A program made the translations under genes and the position numbers. The notes beneath the pieces are model-generated. The model had not been told where the DNA came from. It saw only the letters and a program-made list of their open reading frames with translations, and did no database searches. From Canibacter zhoujuaniae (lineage in GTDB: Bacteria > Actinomycetota > Actinomycetes > Actinomycetales > Microbacteriaceae), in assembly GCF_011752015.1 (NCBI RefSeq), contig NZ_JAAIKA010000001.1:744001-808000 (forward strand): a stretch of 64,000 nt of DNA, in the 5' to 3' direction. Position 1 is the first letter of the stretch. Each line of letters begins with the position of its first letter. This document shows, piece by piece, positions 1-8,502 of the stretch.

Positions 1-440
1 GCAGCCTCTGCTAGATGTTCCCACCCAACATGCGGCGCAAAGCCCTGCATCACCGCGTCAGGCTCATCATCAGCACTGCGGGTCACCACATAACCCGCTT
101 TTTCAAGCTCAACGGTGATCCCCTCACCACCAACAACCAAAACTTTCGCGCCCGGCTGCACATGTTTTGCAAGCACAGTCACCGCCGCTTGCGGGCTTGT
201 AACAATATCTTGCGCTGCAACACGTAAGCCAAGTTCACGCAAATGCTCTGCCACCTGTTCATCGGTGCGTGAAGCATTATTTGTGAGATACGCTAATCTC
301 GTCTCGTTTGCCGCCCTGTTTAAGCACTCGACAGCACCGGGGATGGCGTCCGGTCCACGATAGACAACACCGTCGAGGTCTGCCAACAGCAGTTCTACGC
401 CCGCAAGCGGAGTTACGCCATCTTTCCGAAACAACGCCAC
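1..440 (-). CDS. HAD-superfamily phosphatase, NagD/class IIA type (partial, 3' end outside window)
   Basis: The reading frame runs off the left edge of the window, so only about 146 N-terminal residues are present. It shows the HAD nucleophile motif DLDG (Asp21, Asp23) followed by a motif II segment LTNNAS (Thr53), and a cap-domain start, which is the class IIA (NagD-like) arrangement. The GTG start at 440 lies one base after the stop of the upstream TPR gene, so the two are almost certainly cotranscribed. In mycobacteria the same pair (Rv1691-Rv1692) places a TPR protein before a phosphatase reported to act on glycerol 3-phosphate; a similar small phosphometabolite substrate is possible here but the sequence does not show it. 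Confidence 0.85.
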   Translation of the reverse strand, partial: MALFRKDGVTPLAGVELLLADLDGVVYRGPDAIPGAVECLNRAANETRLAYLTNNASRTDEQVAEHLRELGLRVAAQDIVTSPQAAVTVLAKHVQPGAKVLVVGGEGITVELEKAGYVVTRSADDEPDAVMQGFAPHVGWEHLAEA

Positions 441-441
441 G

Positions 442-1872
442 CTACACCTCTTCCGCTTCGGCTTCTTCTCCGGCTTCGGTTTCGGCCTCGGCTTCCCCGG
501 GATCCTCTTGTGTTAGCGCAGCAGTTTCTGCAGTATCTTCTGCGACATCCTCTGCTGCAACAGTTTCTGCAGCGGCAATCTCGGCCTCAATTTCTGCCAG
601 TTCGCGCCCGTATGCGGCAGCGTCAGTAACTTCCAGACGGTCACCTCCTGCGTGCTCTAGTAGGGCCTCACTAGCTCGGCTAGCCAGCTGTTCCCACTTA
701 GCAGCTTCACCGGCCCGCCCAAGATCTTCGAGCACAGCAGCGTAGGCGCTAAAGAGTTCGGGGCTCCACGGAAACACCTTTTTCGGGTTTAACTGTGGAA
801 TCTCGAGCTCTGCCAAAGCAGCATCCAGCTGGCCAAGGTCGAGCCGCGCGCCAGAAACAGCGATCGCGAGATAAACGCGTTCTTGATCCGAAAGTTTTTT
901 CGGATCAACCTGACGGGCAACCTCAAGCGCCTTCTCCGGGCGCCCCAAACCACGCTCACAGTCAACCTCAAGCGCAATGTGCATATCTTTTCCGCTGATC
1001 CTGCGATAGGTGCGCAATTCGCGTAGCGCCATCGCAAAATCTTCGAGGGCGTAGGCTGTCATCGCCAAGGTTTCGCGCACCACTGGAATACGACCGGCTT
1101 TGCGTGCTGCGCTAATTGCGTGCTGATGCGCAAGTTCAGGATCGATGTTGATGACTAAGCTCACCATCGCAAGGTGGCGGGCAACCCGCTCAGCGTTTTC
1201 TTTCTCAAGTGTTTTCAATTCGTTGCGGGCACCGGGATTAAGGTCTTTCGCCGTTACTTCCTGTGGAATCTCCGGGTCGCGGTGCTCACCACGCACCGGG
1301 CGTAGCTCATGCTGCAGGCGCTCGGCTTCGGTAAACTCACGCTTAATGCCGCCGCGGTCACTGCGGTTGTTGCCGCGTGTGCCGCCACGGCCAAGTTTGC
1401 TTGCGGATCCGCGCTTGCCGCCATCATTAAAGCGACGGTCACCGCGGTCACTGAAACGACGTTCACCACGGTCACTAAAACGACGCTCACCGGAACGACG
1501 GTCACCGCGATCATCCTGTCTATTGCTGCCGTGCGAGCCCCGGGGTGCGCGACTGTCATGCTCAGTTTTTTTACCGCCGCGATGCTCACCACTATTGCGG
1601 TCACGGTAAGAGCGGAATTCTCCCCTCCCGCCGCCGCGGAAATCACCGTCACGGCGCTGCCCACCAGCGCGAGACGAACGCTCCTCGCGTCGTGGCCGGT
1701 CATCTCGACTGGGACGATCGTCTCGACGTGGGCGGTCATCCTTGCGTGGCCTGTCGCGCTCGAACCCACGGGAACCACCCGCCCGCGAGGATCCACGACT
1801 GTCTCGGCTACGATCATTCGGCCCGCGACGCTTCCCGCGATTTTGCGGCGCGTCAAAATTCTTCTCAGTCAT
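442..1872 (-). CDS. TPR-repeat protein with long Arg/Asp/Gly-rich N-terminal tail
   Basis: A 476-residue protein. The start at 1872 is chosen because AGAGGA sits six bases upstream; the frame stays open farther upstream without a better signal. The first ~180 residues are low complexity and highly charged, with six-residue DDRPRR-type repeats (about 1681-1740) and eight-residue GERRFSDR-type repeats (about 1419-1491), resembling RNA-binding RG-rich tails. Residues ~210-400 are helical with TPR-like spacing, and the C-terminus is an acidic Glu/Ala tail of about 50 residues. The order TPR then HAD phosphatase is conserved in actinobacteria. Its function is unknown to me; RNA or ribosome association is only suggested by the tail composition. 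Confidence 0.8.
   Translation of the reverse strand: MTEKNFDAPQNRGKRRGPNDRSRDSRGSSRAGGSRGFERDRPRKDDRPRRDDRPSRDDRPRREERSSRAGGQRRDGDFRGGGRGEFRSYRDRNSGEHRGGKKTEHDSRAPRGSHGSNRQDDRGDRRSGERRFSDRGERRFSDRGDRRFNDGGKRGSASKLGRGGTRGNNRSDRGGIKREFTEAERLQHELRPVRGEHRDPEIPQEVTAKDLNPGARNELKTLEKENAERVARHLAMVSLVINIDPELAHQHAISAARKAGRIPVVRETLAMTAYALEDFAMALRELRTYRRISGKDMHIALEVDCERGLGRPEKALEVARQVDPKKLSDQERVYLAIAVSGARLDLGQLDAALAELEIPQLNPKKVFPWSPELFSAYAAVLEDLGRAGEAAKWEQLASRASEALLEHAGGDRLEVTDAAAYGRELAEIEAEIAAAETVAAEDVAEDTAETAALTQEDPGEAEAETEAGEEAEAEEV
1419..1740 (-). repeat. Coding tandem repeats in TPR-protein tail
   Basis: Two short in-frame repeat clusters lie inside the N-terminal tail of the TPR protein: about three copies of an 18-nt unit coding DDRPxR (1681-1740) and about three copies of a 24-nt unit coding G(E/D)RRF(S/N)D (1419-1491). 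Such repeats can change copy number by slippage. Confidence 0.6.
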
Positions 1873-1989
1873 GGTATCCTCTGTTAGATTGTGAGCCCCG
1901 CAGGAGATTGCGAGTGCGCTAGCGCCAGAAAATGCGCGATCAGTTCTCTTCCATCCTTGCACACTCAGCTTTAAGTAGCGCGACAAAAG

Positions 1990-2024
1990 TTCAGATTGTC
2001 TGTTTCGCGCTCAGACAGAAAATA
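1990..2024 (-). terminator. Weak stem-loop after nanE
   Basis: TGTCTG (1997-2002) pairs with CAGACA (2012-2017) across a nine-base loop, directly after the nanE stop. On the minus strand it lacks a clear U-tract after the stem, so termination is uncertain. The arm TGTCTGA also occurs twice in the region upstream of the transporter lipoprotein gene, so a protein-binding role cannot be excluded. Confidence 0.3.
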
Positions 2025-2035
2025 ATCTTGCCGGC

Positions 2036-2722
2036 TTAAGCCCGGCTAGCAACCGCATCAGTAAACCAGTTAGTAATCGTGGTTGGATGCGTAATAGCTG
2101 TCCCAACAACAACCGCCCAGGCACCCAAATCGATCGCCTTTGCCGCTTCTTCTGGCGAATAGAATCGCCCCTCAGCAATAACCGGAATATCGAACTCCGC
2201 GACGCACTGCTCGAGCAGCTCAAAATCAGGGCCGGCAGTCTTTTCACGCTCACCGGTGTAACCGGCAAGTGTTGTTGAAATAATATCGCTGCCCGCCGCA
2301 GCAGCCATCCGCGCATCTTCGAGCGAGCCACAGTCTGCCATCACAAGAATTTTTTCGGCGTGCAGTGCCGCAACGACCTCTGCATAGCTCAGCCCGTCTG
2401 GGCGCGCACGACGGGTCGCATCAACCGCGACAATATCAGCCCCAGCCAGTGAGCAAGCGCGCGCATGCCTAAGAGTCGGGGTGATGTAAACTCCTGCATC
2501 CCCCTCTTTCCACAGCCCAATAACGGGCACACTAACCTGCCCTTTGACGGCAGCAATATCAGCCAAACCCTGACAGCGGATCGCTGCAGCACCACCCTGT
2601 TCGCAGGCGGCAGCCATGCGTGCGATCGTTGCAGGATCCCGCAGCGGTTCGCCCGGATAAGCCTGCACAGATACGATTAGCTTGCCCTGCAACCCGGCGA
2701 TCACCGGCTCTAATTCATTCAT
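2036..2722 (-). CDS. nanE: N-acetylmannosamine-6-phosphate 2-epimerase
   Basis: A 228-residue protein that matches the NanE family along its length. It converts ManNAc-6-phosphate to GlcNAc-6-phosphate in the cytoplasm, the step that joins sialic-acid breakdown to amino-sugar metabolism. Recognisable family blocks are LIVSVQAYPGEPL near the N-terminus, VYITPT, DIVAVDATRRARPDG, STTLAGYTG, and the C-terminal VIAEGRFYSPEEA and VVVGTAITHP of the TIM-barrel phosphate site. Its ATG overlaps the nanK stop by four bases (ATGA), so nanK and nanE are translationally coupled. It is the last gene of the sialic-acid block; no nagA or nagB follows in the window. Confidence 0.95.
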   Translation of the reverse strand: MNELEPVIAGLQGKLIVSVQAYPGEPLRDPATIARMAAACEQGGAAAIRCQGLADIAAVKGQVSVPVIGLWKEGDAGVYITPTLRHARACSLAGADIVAVDATRRARPDGLSYAEVVAALHAEKILVMADCGSLEDARMAAAAGSDIISTTLAGYTGEREKTAGPDFELLEQCVAEFDIPVIAEGRFYSPEEAAKAIDLGAWAVVVGTAITHPTTITNWFTDAVASRA

Positions 2723-3612
2723 TTTGCATGCTCCCTTCGATAGTGCACAGCCGCACCGATTAGAGGCGCATTCTCTTGCAATTCGCCGCGCACAATCGGC
2801 GTTTGTAACGCTACCGGAATGACAGAGGATGCATATCCCTCACGCACCGCCTGCCACCAACCGGCACCGGCGTTCACAACCGAGCCACTCAGCACAACCG
2901 CACCCGGGTCTAACAGATTTACAGAATCACCGATGAGCACACCCAGCGCACGCGCCGATCCGAAAACTATTTTTGCTGCCACACCATCACCGGCAGCCGC
3001 ACGAGCTGCGATTTCGGCACCGCTGAGCTTCTCTCCGGTTGCCTTCTGGTAGCGCGCGATTAGACCGGAGCCGGAAGCAAGCGGTTCAATATGCCCGATA
3101 TGCCCACAGGAACACACAAGTTTCTCTGCAACAGCCTCCGGCACGGTCATATGCCCAAAATGACCGGCCAGCCCAACCACACCGCGCTGCACTCTATCAC
3201 CTTCGGTGAATGCGCCGCCGATGCCGGTTCCCAAGCCGATCGTAAGGCAGGATGCAAACCCTCTGCCGGCACCATAGATTGCTTCACCGAGACCGTGCGC
3301 ATGCACATCACCCAAAGCTGCGACCGCACACCCGGCAGCGTCCGCAAGCTCTCCAGTAATATTCGTGCCCTGCCACCCCGGCAGCAGCGCACTCGACGAG
3401 ACAACCACGCCGTCCTTTATCACGCCAGCAGCAGCCACAGCGATACCCTCATAAGCGGTGTAGGAATTAGCGATCTGCTGCAGCTTTGCCATAATTTGGC
3501 GGCCACCAAGATGCGCCTCAGTGGGCACAACACGGGGGTCTACAACCTGATCTCCATCAACCAGCCCGGCACGAATCTTAGTTCCGCCAATATCGAACGC
3601 GAGAATGCTCAC
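2719..3612 (-). CDS. nanK: N-acetylmannosamine kinase (ROK family)
   Basis: A 297-residue ROK sugar kinase. The N-terminal DIGGTK phosphate loop (residues 7-12), a probable catalytic Asp102 in GDVHAHGLGE, and the glycine-rich GLGTGIGG segment are present. The ROK zinc motif is seen as GHFGHM plus CSCGHIGHIE, in which the usual third Cys is replaced by His174. Position between nanA and nanE fixes the likely substrate as ManNAc, giving ManNAc-6-phosphate; by sequence alone a glucokinase-like ROK enzyme would be the alternative. It overlaps nanE by four bases and starts 11 bases after nanA. Confidence 0.9.
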   Translation of the reverse strand: MSILAFDIGGTKIRAGLVDGDQVVDPRVVPTEAHLGGRQIMAKLQQIANSYTAYEGIAVAAAGVIKDGVVVSSSALLPGWQGTNITGELADAAGCAVAALGDVHAHGLGEAIYGAGRGFASCLTIGLGTGIGGAFTEGDRVQRGVVGLAGHFGHMTVPEAVAEKLVCSCGHIGHIEPLASGSGLIARYQKATGEKLSGAEIAARAAAGDGVAAKIVFGSARALGVLIGDSVNLLDPGAVVLSGSVVNAGAGWWQAVREGYASSVIPVALQTPIVRGELQENAPLIGAAVHYRREHAK

Positions 3613-3623
3613 GCGCTACCTCT

Positions 3624-4544
3624 TTAAGAAACAAGTCCGTGCCGCAGGAGCACCTGCCGCACCGCTTCCGCATCATCACCTGTAAGCGCCGCAACAGGTT
3701 CTGGCATTGCGTTAGTTTCGAGCACACCCATCTGCCAGAGGGCCGTCTTAAAACCGCCGACACCCGCGCCGTAGCCGACTATGCTGCGAGCACAAAACGC
3801 GAGTGACATCAGGTCTGCGAGCCGATCCTGCTCCGCCCGCACAGCCTCCCAGTCACCCGCCTGGAAGGCATTCCACTGCCGCACATAACCCTCGGGATCA
3901 ACGTTTGCGAGACCCGGCACTGAACCGTCTGCACCAGACATGTAGGCACCGTCAACAACAATCTCATGCCCGGTAAAAAGCTGCAGCGGATGCCCAACAG
4001 CTTCGTTCCGCAGCGCCAGCAGGCGAAAGTTGACGTCGTCACCCGACGAGTCTTTAACACCCTGGATTACTCCGTCTTGGCCGAGGGTGATGAGCATATC
4101 CAACGGTAACTTCACATGCACACAAATCGGGATGTCGTAGGCATAAATTGGCAGCTGTGTTGCCTCGCGCAGCGCACGGAAATGGCGCTCGACCTGCGCA
4201 AACCCACCCAAGGCATAAAATGGCGCGGTCGCAACAACCCCGTCAGCGCCATACTCTTCAGCCATTTTAATGTGCTCAATTACGCGCTCTGTCTGTGTGT
4301 CAATAACACCCACCAGCACCGGCACGCGGCCGGCGACAACACGCTGGGTCGTCGCCATAACCTCACGACGGCGTGCAGTTGTAGAAAATGCCACCTCGCC
4401 AGAGGATCCCAAAATAAAAAGCCCGTGCACTCCAGCCGCAATTAACCGCTCTAGTTGCCGCTCAAACGAAGCCTCATCAAAGCTGCCGTCGGCTCGAAGC
4501 GGAGTAATCACCGGCGGCACAACACCGCGAAGCTTTTCAGACAT
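3624..4544 (-). CDS. nanA: N-acetylneuraminate lyase-type aldolase (DHDPS/NAL superfamily)
   Basis: A 306-residue TIM-barrel aldolase of the DHDPS/NAL superfamily. Schiff-base Lys164 lies in GVKDSSGD, the proton-relay Tyr136 in YDIP, and the pyruvate-carboxylate loop reads GSSGE (46-50). The Arg that follows the YNVPGR motif in true dihydrodipicolinate synthase is missing (YDIPICV here), which argues against DapA. Beside nanK, nanE and a transporter, the best reading is cleavage of N-acetylneuraminate to ManNAc and pyruvate. It has its own 111-bp upstream gap carrying a TTTGGTATTAA motif shared with the transporter promoter region. A related 2-keto-3-deoxy acid aldolase cannot be ruled out by sequence alone. 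Confidence 0.85.
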   Translation of the reverse strand: MSEKLRGVVPPVITPLRADGSFDEASFERQLERLIAAGVHGLFILGSSGEVAFSTTARRREVMATTQRVVAGRVPVLVGVIDTQTERVIEHIKMAEEYGADGVVATAPFYALGGFAQVERHFRALREATQLPIYAYDIPICVHVKLPLDMLITLGQDGVIQGVKDSSGDDVNFRLLALRNEAVGHPLQLFTGHEIVVDGAYMSGADGSVPGLANVDPEGYVRQWNAFQAGDWEAVRAEQDRLADLMSLAFCARSIVGYGAGVGGFKTALWQMGVLETNAMPEPVAALTGDDAEAVRQVLLRHGLVS

Positions 4545-4559
4545 TTCACGCGCACTTTC

Positions 4560-4570
4560 TTTGGTATTAA
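4560..4570. promoter_or_regulatory. Candidate sialic-acid regulator site upstream of nanA
   Basis: TTTGGTATTAA lies about 16 bp before the nanA start. The identical 11-mer occurs at 10204-10214 upstream of the ABC-transporter lipoprotein gene. The core GGTAT resembles the GGTATA units bound by E. coli NanR, also a GntR/FCD protein, and a GntR/FCD gene lies in this locus. Assignment is by resemblance only. Confidence 0.45.
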
Positions 4571-4609
4571 ATTAGTGAGTTTTCAGTGGTTTATAGGGGC
4601 TTGCGGACA

Positions 4610-4643
4610 CGCGGCGGTCTGGGTGGGGGGGTAAACCGCCGCG
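4610..4643 (-). terminator. GC-rich stem-loop between transporter ATPase gene and nanA
   Basis: CGCGGCGGT (4610-4618) pairs perfectly with ACCGCCGCG (4635-4643) around a 16-base G-rich loop. It sits between the stop of the last transporter gene and nanA. No U-tract follows on the minus strand, so partial termination or mRNA processing is likelier than a full stop. Confidence 0.45.
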
Positions 4644-4655
4644 CATCACGCAAAT

Positions 4656-5471
4656 CTAAACCTGCTGTGGCGGGTGCAGCAGTGATGGGGCTGCGCCAAG
4701 CAGTTTCTTGGTGTAGGCATCCCGCGGGTTGGCAAGCAAAGCCTGTGCCTCACCGGATTCAACTATTTTGCCAGCGTTCATCACAACGATGCGATCTGAA
4801 ACATAGCGCACAGTCTGAATATCATGCGAAATAAACACCATCGAGAGGCCGAGTTCTTCTTTCAGATCGCTCAACAGATTCAGAATTTGCGCGCGCACCG
4901 ACACATCTAGCGCGCTGGTTGGCTCGTCAGCGATAATCGCGTCTGGGCTTATCGAGAGCGCTCGCGCGATTGCAACACGCTGCCGTTGACCGCCTGAGAG
5001 CTGCCCGGGCAGGGCATCAAGAGCGGAATCTGGCAACCCAACCATCGCAATAAGGTCTTTAACTCGCGCCTCACGCGACTCCTTGGTGCCAATCTTATGC
5101 ACAAGCAGCGGATCCAAAAGTTGGTCACGCACAGCCATCCGAGCGTTGAGTGCGGTGGCTGGGTCTTGGAACACAACAGACACCACCCGCCCGATGCGAC
5201 GGCGGTCGGCGGCTGTACGTTTCGTGACAGACTTGCCTTTGAAAAGCACTTCACCGCTTGATGGCGCCAAAAGACCGCACATTACGTTCGCGGTGGTTGA
5301 CTTGCCGCAGCCTGATTCGCCAACGATACCGATAGTTTCTTTCGGCATCAACGCCAGATCTATTCCCGCTATCGCGTTCACCTTGTTCGGCTTGAAAATC
5401 GAACCAGTGCGAGCGTTGTAAGTGACGCGCACATCTTTTAATTCAATAATTGGGGTGCTATCTTGAGTCAT
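4656..5471 (-). CDS. ABC transporter ATPase, peptide/opine family, sialic-acid locus
   Basis: A 271-residue ABC ATPase with Walker A GESGCGKST (about 51-59), signature LSGGQRQR (about 158-165), Walker B IIADEP and an FISHD H-loop. It belongs to the DppF/OppF-like group. The start may be GTG 5474, which shares its G with the stop of the preceding gene, or ATG 5471, eight bases after GGAAGGG; the ATG was taken. With the ATPase half of the preceding fusion it supplies the second nucleotide-binding domain of the importer. The layout matches the corynebacterial SiaEFGI sialic-acid importer, where SiaI is this subunit; I recall that system from general knowledge, not from a comparison. Confidence 0.88.
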   Translation of the reverse strand: MTQDSTPIIELKDVRVTYNARTGSIFKPNKVNAIAGIDLALMPKETIGIVGESGCGKSTTANVMCGLLAPSSGEVLFKGKSVTKRTAADRRRIGRVVSVVFQDPATALNARMAVRDQLLDPLLVHKIGTKESREARVKDLIAMVGLPDSALDALPGQLSGGQRQRVAIARALSISPDAIIADEPTSALDVSVRAQILNLLSDLKEELGLSMVFISHDIQTVRYVSDRIVVMNAGKIVESGEAQALLANPRDAYTKKLLGAAPSLLHPPQQV

Positions 5472-5473
5472 CA

Positions 5474-7513
5474 CTATGACCCTTCCTGATCACGGTCTGC
5501 GAGCACTTTCTCAACCGGGTTGAGAGGCTTTCCATCCGCGTCTACTGCGCTGGAGTAGAAATGATCGGTGCCCGGAATATGCAGGCGTATCGGCGGCACA
5601 TCAAGACCAACATCTGGGTGCGATGAGCGGGGCACAAAGCGGTCGCCAATCGGGAAATCCTTCGGCGATGGGACGGTGCCGGGCACCTGATGCAGACGAC
5701 CCTCCCCCGCTTCAATTGAGAGCACGGATCCGAGCAGACCGCGGGTGTATTCGTGCACTGGATTCTGCAGTAGTTCGCGTGTTGGCGCCTGCTCAACAAC
5801 CTGTCCAGCGTACATAACTGTAACCGCATCAGCCACCTCTGCTTCGAGCGCGAGGTCGTGTGACACGAAAACCATTGCGAATCCAAGTTTGTGCCGCAGA
5901 TTATTGAGCAGCTCAATTACCTGTTTTTGCACTGTTACATCAAGCGCGGTTGTCGGCTCATCAGCGATAATGAGCTTCGGGTCGCGTGTCAGCGCCATAG
6001 CGATGAGCACCCGCTGCCGCTGACCGCCCGACAGCTCATGCGGATATGACGCAAGAGTGCGTTTCGGATCGAGACCCACCAAAGTTAGGAGTTCTTCCGC
6101 AGTGCGGGTGCCGCCGCGGCTGGTCAGCTGCTTCAACTGTGACCGAATTAGCATCGACGGATTCAAAGAGCTCAGCGCATCCTGATAGATCATGGCGAAC
6201 TCATGCCCAAGCAGCGACTGACGCTCTTTCTCTGACATTTGCAGTAAATCTCGACCTTGATAGAGGATCTCGCCCGAGATTTCCGCCTGCGGATCGAGCA
6301 GACCCATAATTGCCAAAGAGGTGATCGATTTACCACAGCCGGATTCACCCACAAGACCCATAGTCTCACCCGGTCGCACTGCGAAGCTCACGTGATCAAC
6401 CACATTTACATCACCGTGTCGTGGGAACTTAATGCAGAGGTCTTTAACCTCTAGCAGTGGCTCACCATCGAATGTTTTGTGGGTGCGATCAGAACGGTGA
6501 GATTCTGTGACACGCAAGGCCGCCAGTGATGCAGCAAGCGCACTCTCCTGTGCAGCGTGTGCTTTAACCGGGTCGTTGAGCAAACGATCTGCTTCACGCT
6601 CGGCGTCTGAGCGCGGCGCATCGCGCAGCTTCCCTTTCGGCGCAGCAACCATCGCGTCGGTAATGCCCTCAGACAGAATGTTGAGGCAGAGCACTGTGAT
6701 CATGATCGCAAGGCCAGGGAACAGGGCCTGCCACCACCAGCCGCGAATCATGCCAGCCTGCGCACCAGAGAGGATATTGCCCCAAGTTGCGATAGGTTCT
6801 TGCAAGCCAGCACCAATGAAGGTGAGTGAGGCTTCAAGAATAATCGCGTCAGCCACCAGCACAGTGGCAAAGACAAGCACAGGTGCCGCAGTGTTGCGCA
6901 CAACATGCTTTGCAAGAATCCACGGCGCACGCGCACCAGACACGACAACTGCGTTGACATAGTCCTCGCCGTACGCGGCGATCACATTAGCTCGCACAAT
7001 ACGTGTTAGCTGCGGCACATAGACCGCCGCGATCGCCATGATAATAACGAAAACCAGTGATTCAGGGTTTTTTGCATCGCGGAAAACCACTACGAGCACA
7101 GCCGCGAGGGCTATTCCCGGGACGGCCATAACGATATCCATGGCCCGCATAATTATTTCAGACAGCGATTTTCGCACAACCGCCGCGATCGAACCAATAA
7201 TCGCACCAAATATCAGCGCAATCCCTGTTGCAGCTAGACCCACTGCAAGTGAGTAACGGCCACCGTAAAGCACCCGGCTAAAAACATCGCGACCGAGATG
7301 ATCCGTGCCAAACCAGTAGGTGCTGTTGGGAGCAATGCCTTTAGCATCAATAAACTCAGGATCGTGTGGTGCGATAAACGGCGCGATAACTGAGATCACA
7401 ACCACGAGCGCCAACACAACCAACGCAACCTTTGAGCTGCGATTCATGCGTGAGAAGGGTTTGAGACGCACTCCTGGCTGAGCCATTTTTTCGGTGAGTT
7501 GTTTACGGCTCAT
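5474..7513 (-). CDS. ABC transporter permease-ATPase fusion, sialic-acid locus
   Basis: A 679-residue single-chain fusion. Residues ~25-290 form a DppC/OppC-type permease: N-terminal segment before the first membrane helix, WFGTDHLGRD loop, about six helices, and an EAA-type cytoplasmic loop near 188-205. A charged linker (~293-350) leads to an ABC ATPase with Walker A GESGCGKS (389-396), LSGGQ (494-498), Walker B LIIADEP (514-520) and His552. The C-terminal tail has the OppD-type extension, but the cysteines usual in CRFxPRC are replaced (GDRFVPRSS). It lies 5 bp after the permease gene and touches the second ATPase gene. Fused permease-ATPase subunits are known in corynebacterial sialic-acid importers. 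Confidence 0.9.
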   Translation of the reverse strand: MSRKQLTEKMAQPGVRLKPFSRMNRSSKVALVVLALVVVISVIAPFIAPHDPEFIDAKGIAPNSTYWFGTDHLGRDVFSRVLYGGRYSLAVGLAATGIALIFGAIIGSIAAVVRKSLSEIIMRAMDIVMAVPGIALAAVLVVVFRDAKNPESLVFVIIMAIAAVYVPQLTRIVRANVIAAYGEDYVNAVVVSGARAPWILAKHVVRNTAAPVLVFATVLVADAIILEASLTFIGAGLQEPIATWGNILSGAQAGMIRGWWWQALFPGLAIMITVLCLNILSEGITDAMVAAPKGKLRDAPRSDAEREADRLLNDPVKAHAAQESALAASLAALRVTESHRSDRTHKTFDGEPLLEVKDLCIKFPRHGDVNVVDHVSFAVRPGETMGLVGESGCGKSITSLAIMGLLDPQAEISGEILYQGRDLLQMSEKERQSLLGHEFAMIYQDALSSLNPSMLIRSQLKQLTSRGGTRTAEELLTLVGLDPKRTLASYPHELSGGQRQRVLIAMALTRDPKLIIADEPTTALDVTVQKQVIELLNNLRHKLGFAMVFVSHDLALEAEVADAVTVMYAGQVVEQAPTRELLQNPVHEYTRGLLGSVLSIEAGEGRLHQVPGTVPSPKDFPIGDRFVPRSSHPDVGLDVPPIRLHIPGTDHFYSSAVDADGKPLNPVEKVLADRDQEGS

Positions 7514-7518
7514 GATAT

Positions 7519-8466
7519 TTAGACCCCCCGAATTCGTGGGTTAATGACCACATAGAGCAGGTCAACCAAGATGTTTATGATGACGAATGCAAGCGCAACC
7601 ACTAACGCTGCGCCCTGCACAACTGTGACCCAGTTCTGTTGAATCCCCTCAACAAGCACCCGGCCCATGCCGGCCAAACCAAAGATGATTTCAATCACAA
7701 CTGCGCCGCCCATCAGATAGCCCACCCGCAAGCCAATTACTGTGACTGGAGTGATGAGCGCGTTACGCAGCACATTGCGGCCGATAACAATGTTCTTTGG
7801 AATACCAGCGCCGAGAGCGGTGCGCACATAGTCACGGTTCAGCTCTTCCACCATCGACGTGCGCACAACACGCGTCAGCTGTCCGATGACCGGCACTGCG
7901 AGAGCACACGCTGGCAGGAGCATCCGGAGCAGCCAACCGCCGGGATTGTCAGAGAATTCAGGCAGCTTACCGGAGACGGGAAGCTTGCCGATGAACGTAA
8001 CAACTAAAAGAATGGCAAGCCAAAAAGACGGAGTTGCAATACTTGCCACCGACAGCAGTCGGATCACCTGGTCGGGCCATTTATCCCTGAAAATAGCTGC
8101 GATAATGCCCAGCGGAAATGCCACGATAAGTGCAATTGCCAGACCTAAGAAGGTCAGTTGTATTGTCAGCGGTAGCGCAGTAAAAACCTTGTCGGAAACA
8201 GACTGTGAAGCCTGACCGTAGACACCTAGATCGCCCTGAAACAGATTAATAATGTAGTTGAAGTACTGCACGAGAAACGGTTGGTTTAGACCGTGCAGTT
8301 CGCGATACGCGTCAAGTTGCACCTGAGATGCTGTATCACCAAGCGCTGAATATGCCGGATCAATGGGCGACAGCGACATCAGCGCGAACACTAAAAAAGT
8401 GACGCCGAGGATGGTGATCGGCAGCATCAAAAGTCGGCGGCCAATCAGCCTGAGGAGGTTATTCAC
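7519..8466 (-). CDS. ABC transporter permease, DppB/OppB type, sialic-acid locus
   Basis: A 315-residue inner-membrane permease. The GTG start at 8466 is preferred because GAGGGAG lies six bases upstream; extending to 8520 would place the start inside a strong hairpin. It has the DppB/OppB pattern: one N-terminal helix (residues ~10-30), a periplasmic-type loop, then five helices, with an EAA loop around DYVRTALGAGIPK. It pairs with the permease half of the next gene to form the membrane channel of the importer. The substrate is inferred from linkage to nanA, nanK and nanE. Confidence 0.9.
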   Translation of the reverse strand: MNNLLRLIGRRLLMLPITILGVTFLVFALMSLSPIDPAYSALGDTASQVQLDAYRELHGLNQPFLVQYFNYIINLFQGDLGVYGQASQSVSDKVFTALPLTIQLTFLGLAIALIVAFPLGIIAAIFRDKWPDQVIRLLSVASIATPSFWLAILLVVTFIGKLPVSGKLPEFSDNPGGWLLRMLLPACALAVPVIGQLTRVVRTSMVEELNRDYVRTALGAGIPKNIVIGRNVLRNALITPVTVIGLRVGYLMGGAVVIEIIFGLAGMGRVLVEGIQQNWVTVVQGAALVVALAFVIINILVDLLYVVINPRIRGV

Positions 8467-8502
8467 CGGTGGGCTCCCTCTAACAAGTTGTTCTGTGTGA
8501 CG

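Noticed and set aside
1254-1887. Long open frames on both strands opposite the TPR-protein tail
   Set aside because: They are a by-product of the Arg/Gly-rich repeats; they have no ribosome-binding site and no recognisable domain.
3624-4544. Possible dihydrodipicolinate synthase (DapA)
   Set aside because: The Arg after the YNVP motif is missing and the gene lies with nanK, nanE and a transporter; NanA-type lyase is the better reading.
4610-4643. G-rich run as a G-quadruplex
   Set aside because: Only two adequate G-runs occur, not four; the inverted repeat explains the composition better.
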